This document shows positions 1 through 9,433 of a DNA stretch of 64,000 nt, in pieces. The DNA is from Paenibacillus xylanexedens (GTDB lineage Bacteria > Bacillota > Bacilli > Paenibacillales > Paenibacillaceae), in the NCBI RefSeq assembly GCF_007680605.1, contig NZ_VEIO01000001.1, positions 2,981,276 through 3,045,275 of the forward strand, given 5' to 3'. The notes beneath the pieces were generated by a model. That model saw only the letters and a list, made by a program, of their open reading frames with translations, searched no databases and was not told the DNA's origin. Position numbers and translations under genes: made by a program. How positions within the stretch are numbered: the stretch's first letter is position 1; every line of letters begins with the position of its first letter.

Positions 1-192
1 CTCCGCCGTTTCTCCATCCCAATCTGCCTCAAATTCAAGTTTGTGTACATGCACGATTTGTCCAGAATGATGCGCCCACTCGATGAATGTTCCAGGGAGA
101 ACCATGATGCCGCTGCCTGGAACAATTGGAAGGTGTTGTCCGTCCACAACGGCAACACCTTCTCCCAAGACATTACGGTAGAATAACCGGAT
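1..192 (-). pseudogene. Cupin-type N-terminal fragment, probably of an AraC/siderophore regulator
   Basis: The minus strand is open from a TGA at 193-195 to the window edge. It encodes 64 residues containing GSGIMVLPGTFIEW and a VHVHKLEF strand, the alternating Gly/hydrophobic pattern of a cupin sensor domain. The layout resembles the N-terminal domain of the AraC-SBP regulators found elsewhere in this window. There is no ATG or ribosome binding site near the stop, and the start of such a domain is missing. The gene is therefore probably 5'-truncated, or else frameshifted just upstream. The rest lies outside the window, so its state cannot be judged. Confidence 0.4.
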
Positions 193-251
193 TCAAAACT
201 TTTATAAAAGAAGCTTTTGCAATTAAATAACCTCTTAATACATACATCTGT

Positions 252-621
252 GTGCTTATACCCACCATTGTGTATTTTGGTATTCCAACACTTCTACGAG
301 TCACTCCAAATTTCCCCGTGTATATGGCAATACTATCTGTTCCAATTATGATTATTGGAGGAGGGTTAGAAGAATTAGGGTGGCGTTATATTCTACAATC
401 ACTACTTGAAAAGCAACTTGGATTTATTGGCGCAACCCTTGTTACCGCTCTCATTTTGTATGGCATCTCCCCCTATTTTTTATTAAGGGGACCAGCCAAT
501 ATCATTGGAATTTCGAACTGTAATCAATAGTTTTTCAATCTCTTGGGTTATGGATGAAACAAAGAATGTATTATTCCCGTATTCTCTGAAACTACCATCA
601 AATAACTTCAGTGTTAGGTAG
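252..621 (+). pseudogene. CPBP-family intramembrane metalloprotease relic
   Basis: The first frame (GTG at 252) has a membrane segment followed by GGLEELGWRYIL, the EExxxR motif of CPBP (Abi/Rce1-like) proteases. Near 460 the homologous reading moves to another frame starting at 461, which reads WHLPLFFIKGTSQ, the expected second (His) motif. Near 505 it moves again, to the frame at 508, which reads SFSISWVMDETKN, matching the family's next helix, and ends at a TAG at 619-621. Two frameshifts and a missing N-terminal half make this a dead gene. The family match is from memory of the motifs. Confidence 0.7.
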
Positions 622-635
622 GAGCTGACGGCTAA

Positions 636-1052
636 TTATATTGATTCATGAGGAGGCAATTCAGGTAATATGAATGAGTTTTCGATGAGGTTTTTAATTT
701 TTTTCTGCTGTTCTTCCAAAACTACTACCTCTTTTGAGAGTTGATTCAATAAAGAATAATGGTTATGGACTCCTAACATTATTAAATAAGAAGCAGCTTC
801 AGATCGGCTATTTGAGTGCCCGCTTGTAATTAAAGCATCCATAATATTCATAACATCATCTGTAATGCGCACTGGAACTACTTTTTCTTTAGCTTCTTTA
901 TTTAGAACATTTTTTGGAGCTGATAAACGTTGGGCTGCCTCTTCAGTAAGTAATTTTTTTTGTATAAGATCCTCAAGAATGGCAGCACCCATTGGGACAC
1001 CCATTTGCATTGCACGTTCAAGCTTTTCTTCCGTAGCTTGTTGAATATCCAT
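636..1052 (-). CDS. Hypothetical protein with ribbon-helix-helix-like segment
   Basis: This is a 138-residue protein that I do not recognise as a named family. Residues 1-45 are helical and acidic/basic. Residues about 60-100 (VPVRITDDVMNIMDAL followed by a helix with SRSEAASYLIMLG) look like a CopG/Arc-type beta-helix-helix fold. The C-terminal 35 residues are a short coiled coil rich in Q, K and E. An AGGAG lies 9 bases before the ATG, supporting the start. It could be a small DNA-binding regulator. The neighbours are degraded genes, so no function is suggested by context. Confidence 0.65.
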   Translation of the reverse strand: MDIQQATEEKLERAMQMGVPMGAAILEDLIQKKLLTEEAAQRLSAPKNVLNKEAKEKVVPVRITDDVMNIMDALITSGHSNSRSEAASYLIMLGVHNHYSLLNQLSKEVVVLEEQQKKIKNLIENSFILPELPPHESI

Positions 1053-1096
1053 TTTTCCACACTCCTTTTCATCGATATTATAGTATTAAACATCCA

Positions 1097-1648
1097 CTAA
1101 TTATTTTCAAAATATTTAAAAAATCTAACGGTTTCATTATAATCCTCTTTGTCGGAATAAATATTCAACATTTTCCCTAACTCAATTGCAAAATCTACAT
1201 ATCCGTTAGCTTTTGCAGTTATTATATTCCGACTAACTTTATATGTATCGACATGGTTTCTATGGTTGTCAGTATACTCCCTTCCTTCTAAAATCCCTGC
1301 TTGCTTAATAAGTTCCACTGCTGAACATATGGCACCAATATACTTTCCATTATTGTCTAACTTCTTGATAATTGATGTCAGCTGCTTATTCCCTTCGATT
1401 TCTCCAATATCTCCTCCTGGAATAATCAGTACTTCTACTTCATCCCAATCCACTTCTTTTATCTCTTTTTGGGGTTTAACTGCAAAACCTTCGTGAGAAT
1501 TGACCATCTCGGAACTTAACCCCACAGTTATTATTTCTCCTTGAGTTTTCATTAAATAGGTTGCGAGCATGATTTCGAAGTTGACAAACCCATCATAAAT
1601 TAAGACATGAGTATTAATATTTACACCTGCTTTCATGTATTTTGACAA
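1097..1648 (-). CDS. DJ-1/PfpI (class I glutamine amidotransferase-like) family protein
   Basis: A 183-residue single-domain protein. The N-terminal strand HVLIYDGFVNFEIMLA, the strand VEVLIIPGGD and the nucleophile elbow GAICSA (Cys108) are the landmarks of the DJ-1/PfpI superfamily, whose members include proteases, isonitrile hydratases, deglycases and AraC-type sensors. The closest style is the Bacillus YdeA-like group of small stand-alone proteins. Which reaction it catalyses cannot be told. The first codon is TTG and an ATG lies 12 bases further in. Neither has a visible Shine-Dalgarno sequence, which is unusual here and may mean the 5' end was altered. Confidence 0.75.
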   Translation of the reverse strand: MSKYMKAGVNINTHVLIYDGFVNFEIMLATYLMKTQGEIITVGLSSEMVNSHEGFAVKPQKEIKEVDWDEVEVLIIPGGDIGEIEGNKQLTSIIKKLDNNGKYIGAICSAVELIKQAGILEGREYTDNHRNHVDTYKVSRNIITAKANGYVDFAIELGKMLNIYSDKEDYNETVRFFKYFENN

Positions 1649-1803
1649 ATAGAAAAGAATGAAAGGAGCAATATTTCAAAAAACATTTCTAATATATAAA
1701 TGAAAATGCGTTTGAGATGGCTTGTTCATTCTGTTTTAGAGTATACACAATAAGATATAATGGAAAATATGAAAAAATCATGTTTTAGAAGAGGTGAACA
1801 GCT

Positions 1804-2030
1804 ATGCCGGACTCACATCATAGAATACGTTCCAATCTACAGTTTCCAAGTAGCATCTTTAATATCGACCACGAGGATGTTCCAGCACTTTTATCCGCCA
1901 CAAACGTCCGAATCACTGATTGTGCAACATACTGCTGGGCCAACAGGTGAAAAAACTGCATTCGGAGACTAATACTTTTCAATATTCTACCAACAGCCTG
2001 AAGGCCACCAACACAGACATCGGGCTTTGA
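1804..2030 (+). pseudogene. Unrecognised small ORF pair, possibly one frameshifted gene
   Basis: An ATG at 1804, 7 bases after AGAGGTG, opens a 48-residue ORF ending at 1948-1950. A GTG at 1947 in the -1 frame continues for another 27 residues to a TGA at 2028-2030. Together they would give about 75 residues with normal-looking composition, including IFNIDHEDVPALLSATNVR and a Cys pair in ATYCW. I recognise no family. An 80-residue minus-strand ORF overlaps it (1818-2060) but has no better support. The rest of the 1649-2081 gap is AT-rich with nothing identifiable. Confidence 0.25.
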
Positions 2031-2081
2031 AGCCAGAGTGCAGTAAATAACAAGGATCATGGCTATACAATACCTGATCCA

Positions 2082-2693
2082 CTATTTCAATTTATCCACC
2101 CATTCGCTATTCTCCCAGATGGCAGGATTATTAATCACCTGACTCTCCCCACGCATAATGGAATCGTAGCTATCCTTTCCAGATGTATACCAGTCTACAA
2201 TAATTAACTTGCCTTTCAGATCTTGTACCAGGAATTCAGTAGACTCCGCATATTCACCCACATCCTTTATAATACGTGCATTCATTTTTAGATAGTAAAC
2301 TTTTTGCTCTCCTTCAACCATGTCTACTTTTTCAGCATCCATCTTGACCTCTTTTACTTGATTATAGGTTAGGTTATTCTTCCGAAACAGATTATATTGT
2401 GATTTGATCTTCTTTTCCGTATAAAGTTTGAGGTTCGGGTTATCCATATATCTGCTACCGTCAAATTCCAGACCGTTCCATATAGCTTTGTAATATTCGG
2501 ATAGAGCCTCTGCAGAGAGTTCATAAGCCTTCTCAGAATCCAAAGTAGATAAACTTAGATTGTTGATCGTGCCCCTCCCTGTCTGAGTAGCAGGACTTCC
2601 ATGTTCCCCTTTGTTCATACTGCGATCAGACTGTTCACATGCACTGGTGAGCCACATCGTTATGAACAATAAAACAAGGTAAGTGTGCTTCAT
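2082..2693 (-). CDS. Secreted lipoprotein of unknown function
   Basis: I chose the ATG at 2693 because GGAGG lies six bases upstream. An in-frame start 27 bases earlier has no such signal. The 203-residue product starts MKHTYLVLLFITMWLTSAC, a type II signal peptide with lipobox LTSAC, so it should be anchored on the outer face of the membrane. The mature part has a Ser/Thr-rich tether, then a mixed alpha/beta domain containing YKAIWNGLEFDGSRYMDN and ending in FLVQDLKGKLIIVDWYTSG, reminiscent of NTF2-like or DUF4829-type folds. I cannot assign a family securely. Confidence 0.7.
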   Translation of the reverse strand: MKHTYLVLLFITMWLTSACEQSDRSMNKGEHGSPATQTGRGTINNLSLSTLDSEKAYELSAEALSEYYKAIWNGLEFDGSRYMDNPNLKLYTEKKIKSQYNLFRKNNLTYNQVKEVKMDAEKVDMVEGEQKVYYLKMNARIIKDVGEYAESTEFLVQDLKGKLIIVDWYTSGKDSYDSIMRGESQVINNPAIWENSEWVDKLK

Positions 2694-2841
2694 AATAGTC
2701 CTCCAAGGCTCAATTTTCAATCAATCAATATTTTATTAAAATTTTATATAATTAACATAATTATTTACATTTTTACCTTCGGAGGATATACTCTAATATG
2801 AATGAATATTTTAATCATTCCTATATTAGGAGGTATGTAAG

Positions 2842-3654
2842 ATGAAGCGTTGGCTATCTTTATCTCTAAGTTTTTGTCTGGTTCTTCTGATGTCAGCTCC
2901 ACTTGTGGAAGGTAAAACGAATCAAATTGGCTCTAGCGGACTGTATGAAGTAAGCACGGGGGTTGCCTTGTATGCAAATATTCAAGGAGTGAAAACATCA
3001 CTTCCTACCGTTGTATTCATTAGCGGATATGGTGATGATTCTTCCATCTGGTCTGATCTTCAATCCGTAATATCCAAAAAGACCTTAACCCTATCTTATG
3101 ATCGGGCTGGACTCGGCCTTAGTGACGATACTACCAAAGATAAAACAACAAAACAACAGGTGAAAGAGTTACATAAGCTGCTTCGAAAAGCTAATATTCC
3201 AGGTCCATATGTACTGGTAGGACACAGTATTGGCGGATTAAATGTTCGAGGATTTGCTGATCGTTATACCAATGAAGTTGCAGGAGCTGTGCTGATCGAC
3301 GCTTCTCACGAAAAGCAAGAGGAAGCTGTTCTGGCAACCTTGCCGCCCGAATTTATTGAAATGTATCAATCACAGTTTACTGCGGAAGGGAATTATGCAG
3401 AAGTAACGAAGAGCTTTAAATATATCGAAAAACTGCGTTCGAAGGATGCTTTGAGAAACTTACCATTGACCGTAATCTCCGCAACAGAACACGGCATGGG
3501 TCCAGAAATGGAAATTAAATGGGCTGAAATGCAACAAGATTTAGCATCATTGTCTAATCTGGCTACTCATGTCACTGCACAAGGCTCCGGACACTATGTA
3601 TATTTGGAACAACCTCTACTAGTTCAGCAAGAAATTATCTCTATACTAGAATAA
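2842..3654 (+). CDS. Secreted alpha/beta hydrolase
   Basis: A 270-residue protein with an N-terminal signal peptide (residues 1-25, ending around VEG). AGGAGG lies just upstream of the ATG. The fold landmarks are the oxyanion strand VVFISGYGDDSSIW, DRAGLGLSD, the nucleophile elbow VGHSIGG (Ser129) and a late GSGHYVYLEQP (probable catalytic His251). This is the general AB hydrolase layout of esterases, lipases and haloperoxidase-like enzymes, and the substrate cannot be predicted. It stands alone and is followed by its own terminator. The acidic triad member was not located with certainty. Confidence 0.85.
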   Translation: MKRWLSLSLSFCLVLLMSAPLVEGKTNQIGSSGLYEVSTGVALYANIQGVKTSLPTVVFISGYGDDSSIWSDLQSVISKKTLTLSYDRAGLGLSDDTTKDKTTKQQVKELHKLLRKANIPGPYVLVGHSIGGLNVRGFADRYTNEVAGAVLIDASHEKQEEAVLATLPPEFIEMYQSQFTAEGNYAEVTKSFKYIEKLRSKDALRNLPLTVISATEHGMGPEMEIKWAEMQQDLASLSNLATHVTAQGSGHYVYLEQPLLVQQEIISILE

Positions 3655-4170
3655 AAGCATATATGTACTGGGCCACTATCGAAAAACCAATTTATCGTGA
3701 AAAGATAGCCGTTAAATTGATGTTTAATGATCTCATCTAAATGGTCCCTGTAGAAAATCATGAAGCTCGCGGTTAGCGGGCTTTTTGACGTTTCTGTAAA
3801 AAGTAAATAAATCAGCCCCTATCAGAAGTACCCGAGGAAGAATAGTATTTCGCTTGCACAACAGCACAAAGAAAACATTATATTGCTATCGGACCGTACT
3901 CCCAATTCGGCATTTCATAGTTACACACCACGATTGCCTCCTGTAGGACATATGTCTCTTTTTCTCCGAAAACGATTAAAAAAACTTTATAATCCACTGC
4001 AAATGATCGATATACATCAAATGAACATCCGCTTATCCCATGTTTTTAACCTGAAATCGGATCTCAGGCATGCGGCACGGGAGAACAGAATTATACATAT
4101 AACAGGTTGTTAGGAAAAAGAGAAAGTTCTGTCTGATGAACAGACAAGAGCTAACAAAGGAGAAGAAGAT
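3655..4170. other. Intergenic region before the GH81 gene
   Basis: About 515 bases with no convincing gene. It contains a terminator for the upstream hydrolase (3764-3786) and a small inverted repeat GTCTGATGAACAGAC at 4131-4145, just ahead of the GH81 ribosome binding site. A 76-codon ORF at 3883-4113 has no ribosome binding site and atypical composition, and was not accepted. Confidence 0.6.
3764..3786 (+). terminator. Rho-independent terminator after the hydrolase gene
   Basis: GCTCGC and GCGGGC form a six-pair stem (one G-T pair) around the loop GGTTA, followed by five T residues. Confidence 0.7.
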
Positions 4171-7100
4171 ATGAAGGGACGAACGAGTCACACACGAAAC
4201 AAACGCAGTATCTGCGTGAACTTGCTGTTATCTATGCTATTGTTGATCAGCAGTGTTCCGCTATGGCCAAGCAAGGCAGCAAACGCTGCAGCAGAAGGGT
4301 CATATCTTTTATCACTGAATAGACCGGTGTATAGTTCCTCATCCCTTGGCGGAAATACAGCCGATCATGCGGTGGATGGCAACAAAAATACCCGATGGGA
4401 AAGTGTCTGGCAGCAAGACCCTCAGTGGATTTATGTTGACTTGGGTGCAGTTGCTTCCATCTCGGACATCTCGATTGAGTGGGAAAATGCTTATGCTTCC
4501 GCCTTCGACCTTGAGGTGTCCAATGATGAGGTGAACTGGACGCAAGTATACTCTACAACGAAGGGTCAAGGCGGTATGACGGAAGTTGAGGTTTCCGCCA
4601 ATGCACGATATGTACGTTTGTTCAGTCATGAACGGGCGCAGCAAGCCTACGGTGTATCTCTGTACGCGTTCAATGTGTATGGAACGGGCGGAGCAAACCC
4701 ACCTCCAAAACCGGTTGCTGCCAACCTTGCCCTTGGTAAATCGGTCATGGCGTCATCCGAAGAGATTGACGAACCTAGTCGATCTGCCGAAGACAAGGCC
4801 AAAATGGAAAAGCGCAATTACGAAGCGCGCAATGTGACGGACGGTGACCCAGGTACACGCTGGTCTTCCATATACAAGGATCAGGAATGGATTGTTGTGG
4901 ACCTTGGCGAACGTCATGAAATCGGAGGAATTTCGCTGCAATGGGAAAATGCGTTTGGACGCGCATACGACATTCAGGTATCGAGCGATGCAGAGCACTG
5001 GACTACGTTGGTTCGGGAGTTACACAGTAACGGCGGACGAGATGACATTCCTGTATATGCGGAAGCCAGATATGTAAAGTTCGCAGGGCTTGGCCGAGGT
5101 ACAACCAATGGCTATTCTCTCTATGCGTTTGATGTATATGAGTATATTCAAGGTGATGAAAAACCGGTCTACACCATTCCGGCTATTCCGGAGATGAGCT
5201 CAGTGCAGGTTGGGGCCGGAAGTTATGCCATTAACGATATCACCATGCTGCAACCGAAAAACCCGAAAAATCGCACAGCCGACATCACTGCCCCGATTCC
5301 ATCTAATGACTGGTGGCAGTCAATTCTTGTTTCGGATTTAGGAGATGGAAACAGTCTGGTTACACTCCCGTTCAAAAATCGTTACACCAAGCAGGGACTT
5401 CATATTTTGAATCCTGGTGCAGGATACCTCTCTGCTGACGGCAATTCGATGGATACAGATGGTGAAGCAGACCTTATCCTGACAACAAGCAATATGAATC
5501 CGTCCAAGGTGAATACCAAGGTAGCCGGATACGGAGATTACTCCGCAAACATCATCATGAGTGACGACGACACGGCGAAGGTCAATACAACCTTTGTCAA
5601 AGGCTCCCCTTTCCTGTACAACACGTTCGAGAACCCGGACACGATCCTGCTCCGTTCACCGAATATCACACGTCTCTTTGATGATCAAAACCGTGAGATT
5701 GTGCTCAAGGACGGGGAATCATGGACTGGAGATCATATCGGTATAGAAGTCACCAATCAGGACAGGGCTCCTTCGCCCCAAACCTTTACAAGAAACTACG
5801 GCCTTTATGCACCAGAGGGTACCACACTTATAAAGCTTGGCAATACACTTAAGATCAAGCTGGGATCAAACGAAAATTATTTGTCGCTGGCTACCCTGCC
5901 GTCTGCATCAGAGTTAGCATACTATTACCGGCATGCCTATGCTTTTGTGACGGATACGAAGGTTGATTACAACTACAACGAGAGCACTTCCCAAGTTACA
6001 ACGACCTTCAGCTCCGTTACACAAACAAAGCGTGCCAACTTTTCCACCAGTACATTAATGGCTTTGTTCCCGCACCAGTGGAAAATTGCCACAACTCCAC
6101 TCACGGAGCTCACTTATCCTTCCATTCGCGGGATGATGAAAGTAAGCGAAGGCAACAGCTTTACGACACAGGATCGTTTTTATGGCATTATTCCTCAATT
6201 TGTGGAGCCGGATGATCCGACATACTCACGCGCGCAATTAATCAGCTATCTGGATCAGCTTGATGCAGATACGTCAGGCAATGTAATGAGCGAAGATCCC
6301 TACTGGCAGGGGAAAAAGCTTCATCCGCTTGCACTGGGTGTGCTCATTAGCGACCAGCTTGGAGATATCGAACGTCGGGACCACTACCTGTCCCTGTTAA
6401 GAAATATTTTGACAGACTGGTACACTTACTCACCGGATGAACGTCTGCACTCCTATTATTTTTATTACTCGGAGCAATGGGGAACGATCTTCCCTTATGG
6501 AAGCGGGTTCGGGGTCAACACCGGGCTAACGGATCATCATTTTACGTATGGCTACTACGTCTTCGCATCTGCGGTGCTGGCTATGTATGATCCAACATTC
6601 GTAGAGGATTATGGAGATATGGTTGAGCTGCTGATCCGGGATTACGCCAATCCTTCGCGCACAGACGATCAATTCCCATGGATGCGTAATTTTGATCCCT
6701 ATTCAGGCCATTCCTGGGCGGGCGGTTATGCCGACAATCGCAGCGGAAACAATCAGGAAGCGGCAGGTGAAGCTCTGTTCAGCTGGGTCGGGCAATATAT
6801 GTGGGGCGAAGTAACAGGGAATAAAGGCTATCGCGATACAGGCATCTGGGGTTTCGTCACCGAAGAAAAAGCGGCCGAGCAATATTGGTTCAACTACGAT
6901 GGAGACAACTGGCTGGAAGAATACAAACACGCTACCGTAGGGCATGTATACGGCAGTGCTTACCTGTATGGCACGTACTTCTCCAACGACGCAGAGCATA
7001 TTTACGGCATTCACTGGCTACCGCCAGCGGAGTGGATGACCTATTATGGACGTGATCCGAAGAATACTGCCGCACTATACAACGGTCTGATCAAGGATTT

Positions 7101-9150
7101 GGGTGGTCAGCAGGAGCGCACATGGCAGCACATCATCTGGCCTTTCCAATCCATCGGGGACCCGGAGGCTGCTCTTGCAAAGTGGAATACGAAAGACATG
7201 CAACAAAACGAGGTCTTTAACGCCTACTGGTTCATGCATAGTATGGCATCCACGGGAACACGTACAATGGATATTTGGGCTGATTCTCCGGCCGCAACGG
7301 TCTACGAAAAGGACGGCGTCTACACAGCGCAAATCTGGAATCCGTCCGATACCGCCAGAACGGTTCGATTTTATAATGCCAGCGGGGCTTTGGGTTCAGC
7401 TACCGTCTATGCTAAGGCTCAAGTAAAGGTCAATCCATTGGAGCATACGGTAGTCAAGCAGCCGGATGCTTCACAAGGCGTCACTTATCTGGATCGTAGC
7501 ACATGGACGATTACCGCCTCCTCCAGTTCTGAAGCAGTGGAACACATGATTGACGGAGATTTGGCTACCCGCTGGTCATCTGGACAAACGCAACAGCCTG
7601 GAGACTGGCTCCATATTGATCTGGGCAGCGAGCAGATGATGGATACTCTCTTTATGAACTCCGGCAATAACTGGGGTGATTATGCCCACGGGTATGAAGT
7701 TTACGTTTCGAAAGACAATGAGAACTGGAGCAAGCCGATTGCACAGGGAACAGGAACATCGCCGAGCTTGTCCGTTGATTTGGGGATGCAGACTGTGCGT
7801 TATATCAAAATTGTTTTGACTGCTCCGGCAGACAGTTGGTGGTCCGTCTCGGAACTCAAGCTCGCCCGATTCGGGAAATTGCCCCAAACACCTGAGCATC
7901 CAAATCCGGCTCCAACCCCGTTGCCCGATCGGTCAACCTGGACCGTAACCGCTTCTTCCACACAAGGAACCGATGTCACAGCTTACATGCTGGATGGAAA
8001 ACGAGACACATTATGGACGAACGGACGAAAGCAAACGGAGGGACAGTGGGTTACGATTGATCTTGGGCAAACGAGTGCTTTTGACGCGGTAGAGCTGGAC
8101 CCGGGGAACGCGAAGGATGACTATCCGCGGCAATATCGCATTTTTGTTTCCGATGACGGGCAGAACTGGGGAACCTCTATTGCTGGAGGCGAAGGAACGT
8201 CAGGACGTCTTTCTATCTCCTTCCCTGAGCAACAGGCACGTTATGTGAAGATCATGCAGACGGGTGAATCCGACCAATGGTGGTCGATCTCTGAGTTGTT
8301 CGTTCAGCACTATGGAACAGGAAAGCAAAAACGTCTGATTCCAGATGGTTGGTCCGTCTTAGCATCTTCCGGTGATGAAGTTGCAATGGCGGTACTGGAC
8401 GGCTCAGACCAAACGCGTTGGACTTCCGGTCAGACACAATCAGGCGGTGAGTGGCTTCAGCTGGATCTGGGCCATTCACAGATTGTGAACCGGATTGTAT
8501 TGGATAGTGCTCACAGCAGTGACGATTATGCTCGTGGTTACGAAGTATACACCTCTCTGGATGGCACGGATTGGGGTAAAGCTGTGGTAGCGGGTGAAGG
8601 GAATAATGCCGTGCTCTCTATTGCTTTCGCTCCCCGTGAGGCTCGCTATATCAAAATAGTCCAGACCGGAACGGATTCCCACTGGTGGTCTATAGCTGAA
8701 ATCACAGTTTACACCGCTGATCAGACGCCATGGACACCCGGAGAACAGGATCATTTGTTGCCTACTGAACTGGATCGGACGTCTTGGACAGTTACTGCTT
8801 CCACGTATGAAGACGTTGGCGCACTGCTGGATGATGATCTGAACTCACGCTGGACCTCTGCATCCGGACAACAAGCGGACCAGTGGATTCAGATCGATCT
8901 GGGAAGCATCCAGAATTTCAGCCGGTTAATTATGGACTCAGGTAGCAGCACCAATGACTATGCCCGCAATTTTACAATCGTCACTTCAACAAATGGCGAG
9001 CAATGGGATCCGGTTTCAGAAGCTGCGGGAACAGATCCTTTGATCTCCGTGATATTCGCGAACCAGAAGGCACGATATGTCAAAATTGCTTTGACTACGG
9101 ACAATGCTGAGTGGTGGTGGTCTATTGCCGAATTAAGGCTGTACCACTGA
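4171..9150 (+). CDS. Secreted GH81 endo-beta-1,3-glucanase with six F5/8 type C modules
   Basis: A 1659-residue multimodular exoenzyme. A signal peptide covers residues 1-40. Two discoidin/F5-8C (CBM32-like) modules follow (about 46-170 and 182-323). The catalytic domain (about 335-1040) carries the GH81 signatures PIPSNDWWQSIL, TLMALFPHQWK, GHSWAGGYAD and NNQEAAGEA, with Glu863 and Glu867 in the region where family catalytic acids lie. Four more discoidin modules begin with xRSTWTVTASS-like segments near residues 1108, 1253, 1390 and 1535. GH81 enzymes cleave beta-1,3-glucan (laminarin, fungal cell wall) by inversion. An AAAGGAG ribosome binding site precedes the ATG. It is monocistronic between two terminators. 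Catalytic assignments rest on family motifs recalled, not aligned. Confidence 0.9.
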   Translation: MKGRTSHTRNKRSICVNLLLSMLLLISSVPLWPSKAANAAAEGSYLLSLNRPVYSSSSLGGNTADHAVDGNKNTRWESVWQQDPQWIYVDLGAVASISDISIEWENAYASAFDLEVSNDEVNWTQVYSTTKGQGGMTEVEVSANARYVRLFSHERAQQAYGVSLYAFNVYGTGGANPPPKPVAANLALGKSVMASSEEIDEPSRSAEDKAKMEKRNYEARNVTDGDPGTRWSSIYKDQEWIVVDLGERHEIGGISLQWENAFGRAYDIQVSSDAEHWTTLVRELHSNGGRDDIPVYAEARYVKFAGLGRGTTNGYSLYAFDVYEYIQGDEKPVYTIPAIPEMSSVQVGAGSYAINDITMLQPKNPKNRTADITAPIPSNDWWQSILVSDLGDGNSLVTLPFKNRYTKQGLHILNPGAGYLSADGNSMDTDGEADLILTTSNMNPSKVNTKVAGYGDYSANIIMSDDDTAKVNTTFVKGSPFLYNTFENPDTILLRSPNITRLFDDQNREIVLKDGESWTGDHIGIEVTNQDRAPSPQTFTRNYGLYAPEGTTLIKLGNTLKIKLGSNENYLSLATLPSASELAYYYRHAYAFVTDTKVDYNYNESTSQVTTTFSSVTQTKRANFSTSTLMALFPHQWKIATTPLTELTYPSIRGMMKVSEGNSFTTQDRFYGIIPQFVEPDDPTYSRAQLISYLDQLDADTSGNVMSEDPYWQGKKLHPLALGVLISDQLGDIERRDHYLSLLRNILTDWYTYSPDERLHSYYFYYSEQWGTIFPYGSGFGVNTGLTDHHFTYGYYVFASAVLAMYDPTFVEDYGDMVELLIRDYANPSRTDDQFPWMRNFDPYSGHSWAGGYADNRSGNNQEAAGEALFSWVGQYMWGEVTGNKGYRDTGIWGFVTEEKAAEQYWFNYDGDNWLEEYKHATVGHVYGSAYLYGTYFSNDAEHIYGIHWLPPAEWMTYYGRDPKNTAALYNGLIKDLGGQQERTWQHIIWPFQSIGDPEAALAKWNTKDMQQNEVFNAYWFMHSMASTGTRTMDIWADSPAATVYEKDGVYTAQIWNPSDTARTVRFYNASGALGSATVYAKAQVKVNPLEHTVVKQPDASQGVTYLDRSTWTITASSSSEAVEHMIDGDLATRWSSGQTQQPGDWLHIDLGSEQMMDTLFMNSGNNWGDYAHGYEVYVSKDNENWSKPIAQGTGTSPSLSVDLGMQTVRYIKIVLTAPADSWWSVSELKLARFGKLPQTPEHPNPAPTPLPDRSTWTVTASSTQGTDVTAYMLDGKRDTLWTNGRKQTEGQWVTIDLGQTSAFDAVELDPGNAKDDYPRQYRIFVSDDGQNWGTSIAGGEGTSGRLSISFPEQQARYVKIMQTGESDQWWSISELFVQHYGTGKQKRLIPDGWSVLASSGDEVAMAVLDGSDQTRWTSGQTQSGGEWLQLDLGHSQIVNRIVLDSAHSSDDYARGYEVYTSLDGTDWGKAVVAGEGNNAVLSIAFAPREARYIKIVQTGTDSHWWSIAEITVYTADQTPWTPGEQDHLLPTELDRTSWTVTASTYEDVGALLDDDLNSRWTSASGQQADQWIQIDLGSIQNFSRLIMDSGSSTNDYARNFTIVTSTNGEQWDPVSEAAGTDPLISVIFANQKARYVKIALTTDNAEWWWSIAELRLYH

Positions 9151-9202
9151 ACGCTTGACCAATAAAAAGTAATTTAGAGATATAAATTTCGTTCCATGTC
9201 AC

Positions 9203-9244
9203 CACCTCTCTCCCATCATTTTGCGGGACAGAGGTGTTTTTTTG
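9203..9244 (+). terminator. Terminator after the GH81 gene
   Basis: CACCTCT at 9203-9209 pairs with AGAGGTG at 9230-9236, with further pairing of CCC and GGG inside the loop, followed by an uninterrupted T tract. Confidence 0.8.
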
Positions 9245-9433
9245 ATATTAACCCGCTTCTAAATCTAGCAGAAGACTCCTTTCGTGAGTGTAAGCTCCCC
9301 CGTTCTTTTTAACAGGTGGAGAAAATATCCTGTTCAAATCATGCGTAACCGTTGAAAATAGTTTAGATACATTACAATAATTCCATCATGACGGGCTTTA
9401 TAGTTTTAATTTAAGGAAGGGAGACTCTCTAAA

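Noticed and set aside
3883..4113. 76-codon ORF in the gap before the GH81 gene
   Set aside because: No ribosome binding site, no recognisable motif, and composition unlike the neighbouring genes.
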